Below, one piece after another: positions 1 through 12,400 of a stretch of DNA of 64,000 bases. The notes under the pieces were generated by a model. The model was given only the letters and a program-made list of their open reading frames with translations, was not told the DNA's origin and made no database searches. Positions within the stretch are counted from its first letter, which is position 1. Every line of letters starts with the position of its first letter. The translations under genes were made by a program, and so were the position numbers. Source of the stretch: Thysanoteuthis rhombus (taxonomy: Eukaryota; Mollusca; Cephalopoda; Oegopsida; Thysanoteuthidae); NCBI GenBank assembly GCA_963457665.1, contig OY735207.1, positions 32,719,578 to 32,783,577 on the forward strand, in the 5' to 3' direction.

Positions 1-834
1 TTACAAATGTAAGGTAGACAACTCTTTTTGCCCCAAATCTCACCTAAATTTCCATGGATGACAACAGCAATCTAAAAATCAACTAGCTATTGCATTTCAA
101 TACAAATTTTTATTACCTATTCATTTATGAATTAATCTATTTATGAAAAGAGTCTATTGTGTGAAAAAGTTGTGGAAATCTTTAAGCCAATCAGCCATTA
201 TTCAATTTTAGGAAATCTCTATAAAATATGATTCATTTTCCTGTGTTGTTATAATCAAAGTTATTTTCCACCAGTCAATATGGGTATCCCTACTAGTTAT
301 GTATATGTATATAATGCAGTGGTATAGTGCTAATAATAGAAGTTTTGGAATGCAAAGCTGCTTGCTTTCAGGAGAGGGTGTGTCTTGAAGTCCCCTACTC
401 CCAGAGAAAATTTTTTTAATTTAACCAATTTCAGGGATGTTTTGAGCCTATATACTGGCTGATTTTTCTTATCAGTTAATTGTTCAAGTAAAGAATTTCA
501 ATAGTATTGTAGGTTTGATGGTTCCCGTAGTGAGTGAGGGAGAATCGTAATTGTAATGAAGACACATACGAATGATTACACAAATAAATAAAACATACAC
601 TTGATTATGAGCTGAATCTTAATTGTCAGTTTTCTGAAAAAACAAGGTCACATTCAATTTGCAAAGCAATTGTAAACAATACTGCTGCTAACATAAATTC
701 AAAAAGTTATTCTTGTAATAACCAAGATTTTCATTTAAATTTTATCATCCTTTGTCATCCTTTTCAATTCAATTGCAGTAAATAAAACTTGAAACTAAAA
801 GAAAACAATGTTTTTTATATAAACTAGCTGAAAT

Positions 835-960
835 TAACCACCCTCTAGGCATTTATCCCCAGCTATATGGAGCCTATAGCTGTAAAATATCAAAATTACT
901 TACCTTAAGGTTTTACAGCTATAAGCTCCACATTATTTGAGATAACTGCCGATACAACAG
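835..960 (+). repeat. Hairpin-forming dispersed repeat, copy 1
   Basis: The arms GGAGCCTATAGCTGTAAAAT and GGTTTTACAGCTATAAGCTC are near-perfect inverted repeats around a short spacer. The outer flanks (TAGCTGAAATTA) recur in the second copy at 5705-5840, which lies in the opposite orientation. Probably a small non-autonomous element. Confidence 0.65.
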
Positions 961-1589
961 GTATTTTCAAATATCTATCCCTCTATACACCACTGTTAGT
1001 GGCTCTGTAACACTGAATTGGTTAAACTAAATTTGTGTTCATGTCTAAGTGTGTAGACCAGCTACAACTTTCATACTTAGCATACATACCCCCAACATAT
1101 GTCCGAGTACAACGGTATGCAAAGAAGATTCATATATTTAAATCGAATTTTAGACACTTTTCTAAGTTTCTGTTCACAAAGTGAGGGATGGGTTTTCTAT
1201 AGTTATGAAGTGATAAAAGGACCCCTCAATGATTAATACATTTTAATGTAAGATTAGGCATATAGAGGGAATCAGTTTTCTATTGGTATTTAGAGATAAA
1301 CTGATTCCACCATTATTGATACAACCATGTCTTTTTCTTCAAGTAACAAGTCTATACACCAGATACGCAATTTGCATTTTGTGTACTAAATCCCAAATTA
1401 AAATAAATGATATAATATAAAAAGTTATGAAAAAAAAAATTATTTTTACGCACTCAAAATTAAACACACCTAATCTTCTTCTACCAGATCATATTCACAA
1501 CACAATTACCATATTTACTCGCTTCCCCATAAAAGCAAGATGAGACACAAGGTTATTTTAAAATGGGGTTCCAGTTACAGAATTACTAC

Positions 1590-1810
1590 AAAAATTGTTC
1601 CAATCCCAGCAACTAGTGTCAAAAAAGTGCCAGGGCAAGCCTGACCTGTCCCTTTTAGTGCATTGGGATGGTACTGCCCTGAGGTGTGCTGCTCCCCCGA
1701 GACTGGACAGAGTTATTTTTGAGGCCATAAGACGAACCCTTAGGCCTCTTGTGCTCAGCAATGCCAAGCCTCAGTAAACCATCATCAACCTCAACATTGC
1801 ACCGGCACAG
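1590..1810 (+). repeat. Unidentified repeat or gene-fragment remnant
   Basis: A GC-richer island in AT-rich surroundings. The 60-codon frame at 1595-1777 reads DLSLLVHWDGTALR, reminiscent of a short motif I associate with multicopy invertebrate sequences. I cannot name the family. It could be a transposon remnant or a retrocopy fragment. Confidence 0.3.
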
Positions 1811-2561
1811 AGAGTGTACAGTGAACAATTAATTTATTTCAAACAAATACTTCATAATGTTCTAACAGCTCCATTAAAATCAAAATAGTGGAGTCAAGTG
1901 ATTTGTATCAATTTAATTTCTAGCTCCTATGGCAAATTTTAAAGGAAATCTATACATACAATATGCATTCAAGTATTTTACCAGGTTTCAGACTATTTTT
2001 AGTCACATAACCAACACCTTTTTGTAGTATGCTGTGTTTGGTGTGATCAATTAAAAGAACTGGTAAAGGGTGAGTTACTTCTGTTGCCCGGTGTTTTGAT
2101 ATAAAGTATCTACTAGTTCTGCAAATGAGCTATTATACGGTAATATTCAAGTTGCAGTTGAAAGAAGCCAGTCACAAAAAATGTCCAATTTTGCATGAAT
2201 TTGAATTAATTTAGTTTGGAGTAATTTTCAAAAACCTACTTGCTAAAAACCTTCTCCTGGGCCCGAGTAATAAACATAGAAAATTTCATTTATGTTGTGT
2301 GGTTTTTATGATAGGAGAATACGTATAGATGGACAGAGGACATTTGGTGAATTGTTAAATAATAGATACTTGATTTTAATGTTTGATCAGTTGCAATTAA
2401 CTCCCATTCATGCATCCATAGTCAATTTTGACAATGGCCAAATGTTAAATGGACACAAAATGAAAAAATGCTCTTTTTAGCAAGTGATGTTTATTAATTT
2501 TGAAGTTATATGACAATAATTCAGGTGAGTGTTTCTTGTCAGCTTTCGGGACTGGAGTTTA

Positions 2562-2632
2562 AGATTCGGATTAGGGTATAAAGCTGAAAATCATTTTAAA
2601 ATTTTTGTGTTCCCCCATCTGAATCTTAACCA
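2562..2632 (+). repeat. Small palindromic-ended element, copy 1
   Basis: About 70 bp bounded by TTAAGATTCGGAT and ATCTGAATCTTAA, which are inverted copies of each other. A related copy in the opposite orientation lies at 11913-11992. Confidence 0.5.
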
Positions 2633-4914
2633 TTTCTTCTTGTTTTTTTTTTTCTTTTCATAGCAAATTATACTTAGATGATGATGGCCCAACCCTGTCA
2701 GATTTCAGTACTTTTGTGCTGTGAAGATTGAAACGAACTGTTCAAGTTTTAGTTTCAAACAAATATTGTTGATACCAACATTTATTTGGACAACAAACTA
2801 TTCTTCTCATTTTTGACGCAGTCATGTTTTGGGCAATTTATTCTACGTTATAATTATAAACAAAATATGATTGAGCTAGAAGCAGAGGCATAGCATGGGT
2901 TATCAGCACCTAGGAGCAGAGATAATTTATGTGCCCCCACCCCTAAAATGAATTATATTCTTGTTGATATGAATAAGATGAATTGTTAGATGGTTTTTAT
3001 CGTGCACTAATTCAACATCAAGTGAGCGTGTGTGTGAAACTTTATAATCAGGACTATCTTCCCTGCATAATGTCAAAATATGATTGAAAAGTTACGTACA
3101 TCATTGCGAAATAAATTAAAATATTATTTCATGGAAAATTTTTTTTTATGACCTTAATTCCTACCCAGAAAACAAAAGTTGTGACTTTTTTCCTTTTTTG
3201 TTTTCTAGGTAGTTACACTGTGACTTTGGTTCTGTGATCTTCTTTTCCACTGACTTATTCCAGGATTCTTTTTTAAATATTTTGCACACTTTATGATTGT
3301 GCAAGAAAATTGAATATTCACTCAAAAATTAATTCTTAATAGATTTTTTTTTTTTCAGAAAAATTAATTTGAATATTTTCAAAGTCTTTATTCTCCATGA
3401 TTACTTCTGAAGCATTGTTATTAAATAAAACTGAGTTTTAATAATCATGAAATGTAAAGTTTTACAAAATGTAATGGAATCATTCCAGTTTTTTAAATTG
3501 AAGCAGGTATTTATAACATAGTCCCTAATTTTTGTATTATTAGTAAAAAAAATTAAAAAGTATAATTAACTTAATGCTATTTTCTTGCAGTTGAAACAAA
3601 ATTAAAACTTCAAAGAAGTTTATAATCATACTACTGCAATACAGTTTAGAATTTTTTAAGAAAATGCGTAAAAGTACATGTTTTACAGTTAGCTCATGAA
3701 TTTATAATGTATTAAAAACTGTGTTATCAAATTATTCAAAATTTTAAACAAAAACAAAGCAATATAAAATGTATAAAATGGTGATTTTCTCAACACTTGA
3801 ATTTGCTATACTGCTAGTGCTCATTATGTTTTTGTACATGTCTTTGAATAAAAGAAGCTCTTGTACACTTTCAGTTTGACTTCGGATAACTTCTCAGGAC
3901 ATGTCTGTTAAAAATTCTAATTTATTCACATTATCTGCATTGTTGATATGATTTGGATCTAAAGCACTAAATTTGGAAGCCTCACTTTTTAAATGCTGTT
4001 TGCGATTTATGATAAAATTGACTGTGTTTTGGAAAAATATAAGTTACATTTTTCTGTAGAGGAAAATACAATTCTTTACAAGTGTATGCTTGCCTCTCAA
4101 CACAGTTCAAAGGACAAATTGTGAAGGACTATGTACCAAAGATTTCATTGAAATCCAAGAATTAGTTAATTTTTGATAGAATTTCAAAATCTGGGCATAT
4201 TTTCACAATTAAATTTTCTAATGCAAATCATTACATTATACTGTTTTGCACAGTGTAAACAACCTTTTGCACACAAATATCTCTGAATTTATATTTTGGA
4301 AGCAAATAATTTTCAAAACAGTCTTACAATCTTTGATCATTTCAGATGACACAAAGTCCATTATGAAAGAATTGGCTATTGTTAAGTTGGGTTGCCTAAA
4401 CACAATGATACCCTACATTTTGCATTATGGAAGTACATACAGAATATTTCCTTTGAGTGTGCATAATTCATATTGATTTTTAGTTAAATCTCTGCTTTTA
4501 AGCATTTACACTCCTTAAATACATTTGTATCCTATCATGAGAAGGGACTTCAAAAATACAATGAGTCATTTTAAAAAAAGTAGGGAATGTAGTTGTTCAA
4601 CTACACATATACTTATTTTTTTGTATTCATATACTGTATTACATAAAAGTTGAATAGGGAATTTTTTTTCTATGAAAACTGCTATTAGCTTTGCTTAGCG
4701 ATATTCTCTGGAACAGATTTTATCGTAAACCCTCTTCTCCAGACTCCTGTAATCATTTTAGATTTTCGCGTGACATCCAAATGTTTATCGTGGATTTGTG
4801 GTTGTATATAATCTGTTCATCCCAATAGTTATGAAATCTGTTCATAGAAGAATTCACATTTTTAGAGCACACTATTATATTTGGTGAAACATAGAACCTA
4901 ACCAACAGACTGAC

Positions 4915-5275
4915 CCACAAACTGTGAAGCATGCAATGTGTAGAGGAAAGAATCATGCTCCACCTCACTTGGAGAGATCACAAAACAGCACACTATATCA
5001 GGGAGAAAACAGGAGTCAGGGACATCATAGAATCTATCAGGAAACTCAAGTAGCAATGGCCTGATCATGTTGCATTAATGGCAGACAACTGATGGACATC
5101 ATGACTCATAACATGGATCCCCAGAGATCACATGTGCAATCGAGGTCGGCAGAATACATGATGGAGAGGCAAATTAGACAAATTCAGGAAGTATTGGTGC
5201 TGCAACAGTCATGATAGAGAGGAGTGGCGAATCCTGAGGAAGGTGTATGTCCAACGACAGACGTTAAAAGAAGAA
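4915..5275 (+). mobile_element. LINE 3' end, C-terminal part of a decayed reverse transcriptase ORF
   Basis: The translated + strand gives LTWRDHKTAHYIREKTGVRD, IIESIRKLK, QWPDHVALMADN, then WRGKLDKFRKYW and DREEWRILRKVYVQRQT. This order (WAGHVAR-like, RGRPxTRW-like and EWR-like blocks) is typical of the C-terminus of invertebrate LINE ORF2 proteins. In-frame stops interrupt it, for example directly before QWPDH. Only the 3' end is present, as expected of 5'-truncated LINE insertions. Confidence 0.75.
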
Positions 5276-5360
5276 GAAGAAGAATGATGATGATGATGAT
5301 GATTATCATTATTATCATTATTATTATTATTATTTTTTATTTTTTTATTTTTTTTTTTTC
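5265..5360 (+). repeat. Simple-repeat tail (GAA, GAT, ATT, then T-rich)
   Basis: It begins exactly at the end of the LINE remnant and moves from GAA units to GAT and then ATT units. Microsatellite tails are typical of several LINE clades, RTE included. Confidence 0.8.
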
Positions 5361-5704
5361 CCGTATCCACACGATGCTGACATTGAAACTTTATTTTTGT
5401 ACGTAACAGTCTGGCTCTTTGTTGGTACATTTTCTGGTTGTTAACCCTATTTCCTGTTTCCTGTATTTACTTTACATTCATGATCATATATATACTTACA
5501 TCATGTCTCCTCCTAATCCTCTATATCTAAGAGTTGGTAGCTTCTGCAAACTAAACCAGTTCTTGGCCAAAGCCCATCCTATTGATTTTAACTACTATTC
5601 ATTCACCATCATAAAGCACATAAAATAACTTATTGGCTATCAAGATGCCTGTCATTAAAGAATTAACAGATAATGATTTTTAACTGAATCTTAATTGTTA
5701 GCTT

Positions 5705-5840
5705 TTTTTAAATCCTGAGCTATGTAGAGCCTACGGCAGTAAAATATTCAATCATTACTTAACTCGAGGGTTTTCAACCGTAGGCTCCATATAGCTTTGT
5801 ATAACTACCATGAGGGTAGCTAATTTCAGCTGGTTATATC
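5705..5840 (-). repeat. Hairpin-forming dispersed repeat, copy 2 (inverted)
   Basis: The reverse complement matches 835-960, including the TAGCTGAAATTA edge and the paired arms (GAGCCTACGGCAGTAAAATA against GGTTTTCAACCGTAGGCTC). Its CTGAATCTTAATTGT flank at about 5683 also occurs near copy 1, at about 613. Confidence 0.65.
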
Positions 5841-5929
5841 AAGTAATGATATTTTGTCTTATGTAGCACATGGATGTGTATAAGTTTGATTAATTGAACA
5901 ATCATAATGGACAAATTGATATAGATATC

Positions 5930-6460
5930 TATTAAGCTTAGCCTTATCTGGCATGAGGCCACTATAGTGGAGCGCTAATTGAAAGTCAAACTCGTCATCA
6001 ATAACACATGAGATTTATTAGCAAATTATCCTTGCACAACATGCACCTTAACACATTAGTTATTTACTAATCTTCACCAAGTCTTTTATAAGGCTACAAT
6101 TGTAAAGCACACAGTGAGAATTGAACTCAGTGTAAATGCTTTGAAAAATCATTGTAGATCAATACATGTCAATATAGCAAATACCCTGACACAGAAGAAA
6201 TTAGTCTAGTCTGATTCAAGGCCACAACAGTGGAGCACTTGGTGAGGATTAAACTCTCTTACCATGGCTTGTGAGATTACCTCGCTTGTTATGCATTCTT
6301 TTTACTAAAACTGGCTTTGGGCCATAATAGTGGTAGACTCAGTAAAGATTGAACTCACTTGCAATGTTCTAAAAATATTAGTTTGCCAATCACTATTATG
6401 GCTCTTGCCCTAAGACTGTTATAAGACTCGTCTAGAATGAGGCTATGATAGTAGAGCACC
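5930..6460 (-). repeat. Degenerate tandem array of about five tRNA-like SINE units
   Basis: Units of roughly 110-130 bp share the pattern AGTCTGGCA..AAGGCCA..AGTGGAGCAC..GTGAGGATTGAACTCAC. They are visible starting near 5935, 6070, 6198, 6305 and 6415. The complement contains GAGTTCAATCCTCAC, a good fit to the polymerase III B box of a tRNA-derived SINE. Related single copies occur at about 13480 and 43475-43580. Confidence 0.55.
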
Positions 6461-7129
6461 CACTAATTAACAACATATTGTATTATTGGATGCTATAGAC
6501 CTTCTCAGGTTGCCATTTGTGCATATCTCCCCAGACTTGCACTCTGTTTAGGTATCAAAATCTTTATTGTTTTCTCAATGGAAAACAAAAAAAAAACATG
6601 ACACTGTAATGATGAGAGAGAGAGAGAGAATATGCCTGTGTCTTTTTGTAGCTATTTTAGGGCTAACATGTCATGCCGTATACTGCTTTTTCTAGTTCTT
6701 CAGCTATACACATTATCTTTTTTCATGTTCCTATTACATAATAGTATTATAAAATAATTATATAAGTATAACATTTTTCAAGACTTTTTTTACATTGTAA
6801 TATTTCCTTTTTATGCCCTGTTTATATGGCATTTTAGCAATTTTCAGCCATAATTTAGCCACTATCTCTATATCATTCATGTGTTGGCAACTATGGCAGT
6901 GCCTGGGAACACTGCCTTTTTTGAATGTTCAAAGATATGGTAACCCTAAGACATTCCACAATGCAAAATAGCTAACAGACCTCTAGCAGACTCTGAACAG
7001 GACAGAACTTGGCTGGATGAAGACTTAACCAACCAAACTATTTTGAAAGAAAGCAAAAAACAAAGAAGATCATTGAATAAGATTGTTATTAATATCTGCC
7101 ACCCACAACAGACTGTTGCAGGGTTGAGG

Positions 7130-7260
7130 AAATGTTTTTTTTTTTGCTTTTAAAATTTTTTTCTGCTAAATAGGTTTTTATTGTTGGTTCAATTTACAAA
7201 GAAAGTTTATGTTAAATCGGTTCATTAGCTTGTGTTCATTCTTATTGTTGTTTTTCTATC
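7130..7260 (+). repeat. Dispersed repeat family (TTTATGTTAAATCGG type), copy 1
   Basis: Shares GTTCAATTT..TTTATGTTAAATCGGTTC with 11205-11250 and, more diverged, with 12345-12400. Family unknown. Confidence 0.5.
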
Positions 7261-9239
7261 ATAAATTTTTGATTCATACCATACTGTTGGTATTTTCATC
7301 AAGGTAACTAGATTTTACCATTGCCACAGCTTAGTTTACAATGTAAAAAGCAGCATATGTAGGTGGTGGTTCATAATTGTGGAATGTTAGTTTATTTCAT
7401 GAGAAGTCAGTCTTTCAGCTCTGAAGTGTTACAATTCTTTCTGTGATGATATTTACAATGTTTTGCTGAGTTTGGCAGAAGTGAGAAATGAGCGATAAGT
7501 AGACTGTGTTCTATTGATCTTTCATTCAAGAAAAGCCTACTAACCTTGTAAATCAGCATGTGTAATTCTGGATCTTTACCTGAGTTCAGACTCTGAAACA
7601 TGTGGGAAATACACAACTATCTCAGCCATGAAGCAGGTCACACAAATCCTTCTCTGTTCATTATCAAGCTTAACTTCTCTATATGGAATTATGTTATAAA
7701 AGTTGGTGCCAATTCATTTTTTGCCTTAATTAGCTTGGCCATTTGGAACCAAAAATTACTTGAATTGTAATAAAACTAGCTGATTTTTATCTCAGCATGA
7801 TTTGGGCAACAACTTCCTATTGTCTCTCTGAAAGGGCTGCTGTATACTCAGCTTCAATAAGTCAATTAACCTTTTATCATGATTGATATTTGAAAAGGGA
7901 TTTATGAAGATGTCAAGAGTCAAGAATGTTCGGAAAAACCCTGATCTATCGTTACTTTACTTGTCTTTGATCTTGAGTAGTAGTCAAAAAAGTGGACGAA
8001 ACGAGGAATGGGTTGAAATAGGTGAAATTTTGCTTCTGTACTACCTTGTGGGCATACAACAAAACATTAAAAAAAAAAGATTTAAATTCAAATGAATAAG
8101 CAAGTAAATAATAATTGGTTATGAACATTCATCCCATCTCCGGTATTAAATTAGAGCCCCAACTAATAACACATGTGAGAAGGTGCTCCCTAAAACTGTG
8201 TAGCCTCACCCCATATCCACTGGGTGAAAGCTGATCAAAGCCAGATCACCTCCCCCCCCCATCTTGGTGAACCTTGGAACATGAGATGGAGAGAGGCAAT
8301 TTTCGATTTATCTGATGACATCCTATTCATCTTATCAGTGCTTTTCATTACAATTAGGATGGCCAGTTCGAATCCACACCCTCTGGCCTTTCCACTTATC
8401 AGCTTAAAAGTCATGATAACCCAAATCGAGTCTTCCAATTCCAATATGGGGATGACAGGTCATCTGCGCTTTTAATCCCTATAGTCTTTTAGGAGGAAGG
8501 CTGAAGGGTGATTGTCTGACCATCCCATTGTACTTATCACCAGCTGGTCAACTCACATGTCTCTTTGATTTCTTGCTTATCCTGGGTTTCAAGTCTCGCT
8601 AATGATTTCAAGTAATCTAGTCAACTTGAGCGTAACAAGTACCTCTTCCTTATTGGCTTAATACACTTGTGACACTATCCACTTGGGGAGAATATCTGAT
8701 TCTCTTTTTCCATTCCTTAATCATGATTGTTTTAGTATCTCAGATCCAGCTAAAATTGCAACTCTCTTTAATCAATCAAAGAAAAATATTGATTCATCCT
8801 ATTTTCTAATGAGGAAAATAGGGAGAGGGTCAGTTGGATCATAACATTGTTATTTCATTCAGAGAAAAGGGAATGAAAATCAAAGAAAAAAAATAGAGGC
8901 TGTTGCCAAAATAGTGAATTGTGGTAATAGTTCACAATAACCTTACAAATCAATTTTTTTCGTTGTCATTTTTTTAGAGTGGTTGTCTGATTAAAGAAAT
9001 GACTGGATTAACCAGAATTAATGCCTACAGGACCATGAAATTAAAGTTAATGTCTACAGGGCTATGATAGTCAGTTGGCACAAATCAAACTAGCGTAAAA
9101 ATAGAATGAAAACTAAATGAAAACTAAGCTGAAGGAAGATAAATGGTGTAAAGAATGCTCTAGCTGAAGGAAATAATTTTAAGAAAACGTGAAAATATTT
9201 CTCAATAAAAAAAAAAAAAACGAATTCCTAGATTAACCC

Positions 9240-9432
9240 CAATTTTGATTATTTCTTTCCCACGAGATGGCCCACACTTACACAAAATTCTATGCGTCAA
9301 AAATGAAAGCACCGGTAAACGCGTACAATTAATAAAATGGTTACGAGAAGGATAATTATCTCCCTTGTTTAGAGCTCTCATTCAGATGAAATAACTTTCA
9401 TCCTCCCCTCTTGTTTTGGATTGTCGCTCGTC
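9240..9432 (+). promoter_or_regulatory. NCSTN: Probable NCSTN promoter and 5' UTR
   Basis: CpG dinucleotides, rare in most of the window, cluster from about 9250 to 9610 (for example ACGCGT near 9320 and GACGTCG near 9530) around the first coding exon. An in-frame TAG at 9370-9372 lies upstream of the first in-frame ATG at 9433, so the ORF does not extend further 5'. A TCTCCCTT-type block with ATAATTATC lies near 9350-9366. No clear TATA box was identified and the transcription start is unknown. Confidence 0.5.
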
Positions 9433-9493
9433 ATGGGGATGGGCCATGTTCAGTCTTTGTTAATTTTAATTCTGATTTTTCTATGCAATCGAG
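9433..9493 (+). CDS. NCSTN: NCSTN exon 1: start codon and signal peptide
   Basis: ATG at 9433 opens 20 codons with a hydrophobic core (SLLILILIFLC) and ends one base into a codon. That base joins the first two of exon 2 to make Gly21, giving CNRGFSVRTK. Human nicastrin reads LCRGNSVERK at the same place, which supports the join strongly. Without splicing, the frame stops three codons later (TGA). The donor is GTTTGT, weaker than the GTAAG-type donors elsewhere in the gene. An alternative start at Met3 (9439) is possible. Confidence 0.8.
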
Positions 9494-12400
9494 GTTTGTA
9501 TTGACATTTTCTTGTCTTTTTAATCAATCGACGTCGCACTGATATTCATATATCTCACTCCATTGACTTACATGCTCACAATTCTTAAACATACGGAAGG
9601 AAGATTCAATTTTCTTTCTCGATCGAACCTGTTGTTGTAACCTAACCATCATTCAGGAAAAAACGAAAATGAATAATATTTCTTTTTTTAGGATCAGCTC
9701 CTTCATAAATTTCATCCACTTTTCTCTAAAAATTTTTTAAAAATGTCTTCACCGCTTATTACACCTTCAACTTCATTGCTATTTGTGAATAAAGACAAAC
9801 AATATTTTGTACTTAGATTTGGCTGGCTCAGAACAAAAGATTTTGAGAATAAGAAATTGTGGTTCTACGAGATATATCTTCCGTTTGCAGATATTTCAAT
9901 TAAACGAGGAACGTGTGTACAAACTATGATACAAAGTTTTCTGAATAAATGAAACTTGCATGATGATGAAAAGATGTTGGTTATAAAGACTTGAGTTTCC
10001 CTTCTTATCGACATTTTTAAGGTAAACGTTAAGTGGTCAACAGGTTTTTAAAATTAAAGTTGGATTATACCTTTTCAACTTTAATGTAGTTAGCCTATAA
10101 ATTTGGTAATTATTTTTCTCCTAACATTTTTAAAAATTATTCCAGTTGAGTACGCGTGGAAAATTTGAGAAAAAACGGAAGATTGAGAAATGTTTTGAGA
10201 CTGACAAAAAGGGAGACAGAAGTGGAAGTACTAATTAAATAAAAATAATTGAATTTTTTTAAATCTCAACTTGAGAAAGAAATAGTTGTGTTCGTCATTA
10301 AACAAGGATAAGGAACCATTTTGGAAAATATTTATTTTTCTGTCACTTTAAAACAATTTGTTCGGCGACCAGAGACATCCTTTTGTTTCTTAGAAAAAAA
10401 AAATGAATTGAAAATGTTTTATCTATCTCAATAGTTCAGTTAGTATTGTTTACGCGATTCGTTCACACACACACGACGGTGGCTTTTATATGAAGTATTT
10501 GCTTTCTTTTATTAAGTGTGTCTCCCTTTATTTTTAAGTAAATAAAATATACACAAAATTAAGTTCTTACGATAATCACTTGAAAACGATTTCCTTGATA
10601 CATGAATAAAATGTGACAGTTGAGTAAAGACATCGACAATTCGTCTGCTGAAAACTTCTTTCCTTAATAATGTGATAATAATCCTTGCTAATGAACATAT
10701 CCTCCCCCATTCCAAAAAGCAATAAGTATTCTAATGGTTTTAGTGCTGTATGAAACGGTATAAATCCTGTAAACAAATTTAGTTTAATTTTTTTTTTTCC
10801 AAACATCAAGACATTTAAATTAAAATGTATTTTTCATTAGTGTCATGAAAATTATTTTCCTCTGAGAAGAGAATTATAAAACACAAACGCCTCTGTTAGT
10901 TCAATAGAAATGAACTTCTTAGTCCCAGCTCCCTTCATTATTGATCACTGCTACCCACAGCACTGGTTTGGATACTGTTGTTAGGTTCCAGTTATTCATG
11001 TGTTCTGACATCTATATCTATCTATTTTGGTTCAGTTTATTCATGTGTTCTAACATTTATATGTAGCTATGTATCTGGACTTTGCCCTTACCTAACCGTG
11101 TAGTGTAGAAACTTGAAATTTTACAAACACACACTCCCCCAATGAGTTGAGAATTTTTTTTTTTTTTTTTTTCCAAATTCTCCTCCAAACTGAGGTTTTA
11201 GTGTGTGTGGGTTCAATTTTCATTGTAAATTTATGTTAAATCGGTCCCTTACTTTATGTCAACCCTTGTCTTTTGAAAATTGACATTTTTGCGCTCAACA
11301 AAAGGCAAGAGGAGTAACTTATTCTTTGATCAACCCAACAAGACATTGGTTGGTTGAGAAGAAAACCCATTTTCACATGTATCTCATATCGTCAAAACAA
11401 AATCTGCCCATAATTCTCTTGTTTCTTTTCATTTTTGATTAATAAATATTATTTTTTTTTCATTTATTAGTCGCCTGGAATTTAATGAGGGATAAAAATT
11501 GCCCATTGTACAAGGTTTTATTAAAAACTTATGACATAACTCGGCCATGGTGGTCCTGACTGGAATTCTGAGTGTGGAATAAAAAGAAATAAGCTGGGCA
11601 AAACAATTTTTAAAAAACAAAAAAAAGCATCCTTCAACTAGTTATCAAAAAATTCCTAGCATTTGATACAACTCTCTCACTGATAGAATTGAAGCTGTGG
11701 CTATTGGGTTTGCCCTTAAACAAGTGTTTCACGAGGTAGTGAATGACTCTCTTGTACCAAAACTTGATCATATTTATGGGAAACTTAAACTTGAACAATC
11801 TATTTCAATCTTCACAGCTCAAGAGTTTTTCAAAACTGCCAAATTTGTGTTTGGTTGTGCCATCATCAGCGAAAGCTAAAGAATAAAAAATAAAAAACAC
11901 GTGAGAAGAAATGGCTAAGATTCGGATGAGGGGAGCTCAAAAATCGTTAATATAATCTTCAGCTCTATCCCTTTGTCTGAATCTTTCACCCTCCTTCCGC
12001 AAAAGAAAAAAACAATCATCTGAATTATTGTTGTATAACTTGAATATGAATAAATATCATTTTTGTTTGATGATCACATAACTTTTAACCAAAATTGACT
12101 ATGGATCCCTAAAAGTAAACAGTTGATTGCAACTGATCAAACATAGACAAAGTTTAGAAATTTGTCAATATGGGTTCCTTCAGTTTTCAAGCTAGTCTGG
12201 CTGGCTATTTATGTACCTTGTGTACAGGCAGCATCAATGGGACTAGAGGGCTGTTAGTTCAAACATTTACAAAATATTAGGTCTAGAAAAACATTTAAAA
12301 AAATTTTTTTTATACATCCACCCATTCCTAAAAAGGTTTTTTAGTGTATGTGTGGGGGTAATTTGCATTGTGAGTTTATGCGAAATTAGTCCTTTAGTCT

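Larger units (their letters stand above)
1..9239. other. Upstream intergenic region
   Basis: AT-rich sequence with no supported gene. It holds an unidentified repeat fragment near 1590-1810, hairpin repeats at 835-960 and 5705-5840, a small palindromic element at 2562-2632, the LINE end at 4915-5275 with its microsatellite tail, a tandem tRNA-like array at 5930-6460, a GA microsatellite near 6614-6630 and a dispersed repeat copy at about 7130-7260. The segment 2700-4700 shows nothing recognisable. Confidence 0.6.

Noticed and set aside
8200-8475. Segment with AGTTCGAATCC, considered as a tRNA gene or SINE
   Set aside because: A B-box-like word is present but no matching A box or cloverleaf could be drawn, and no second copy was noticed.
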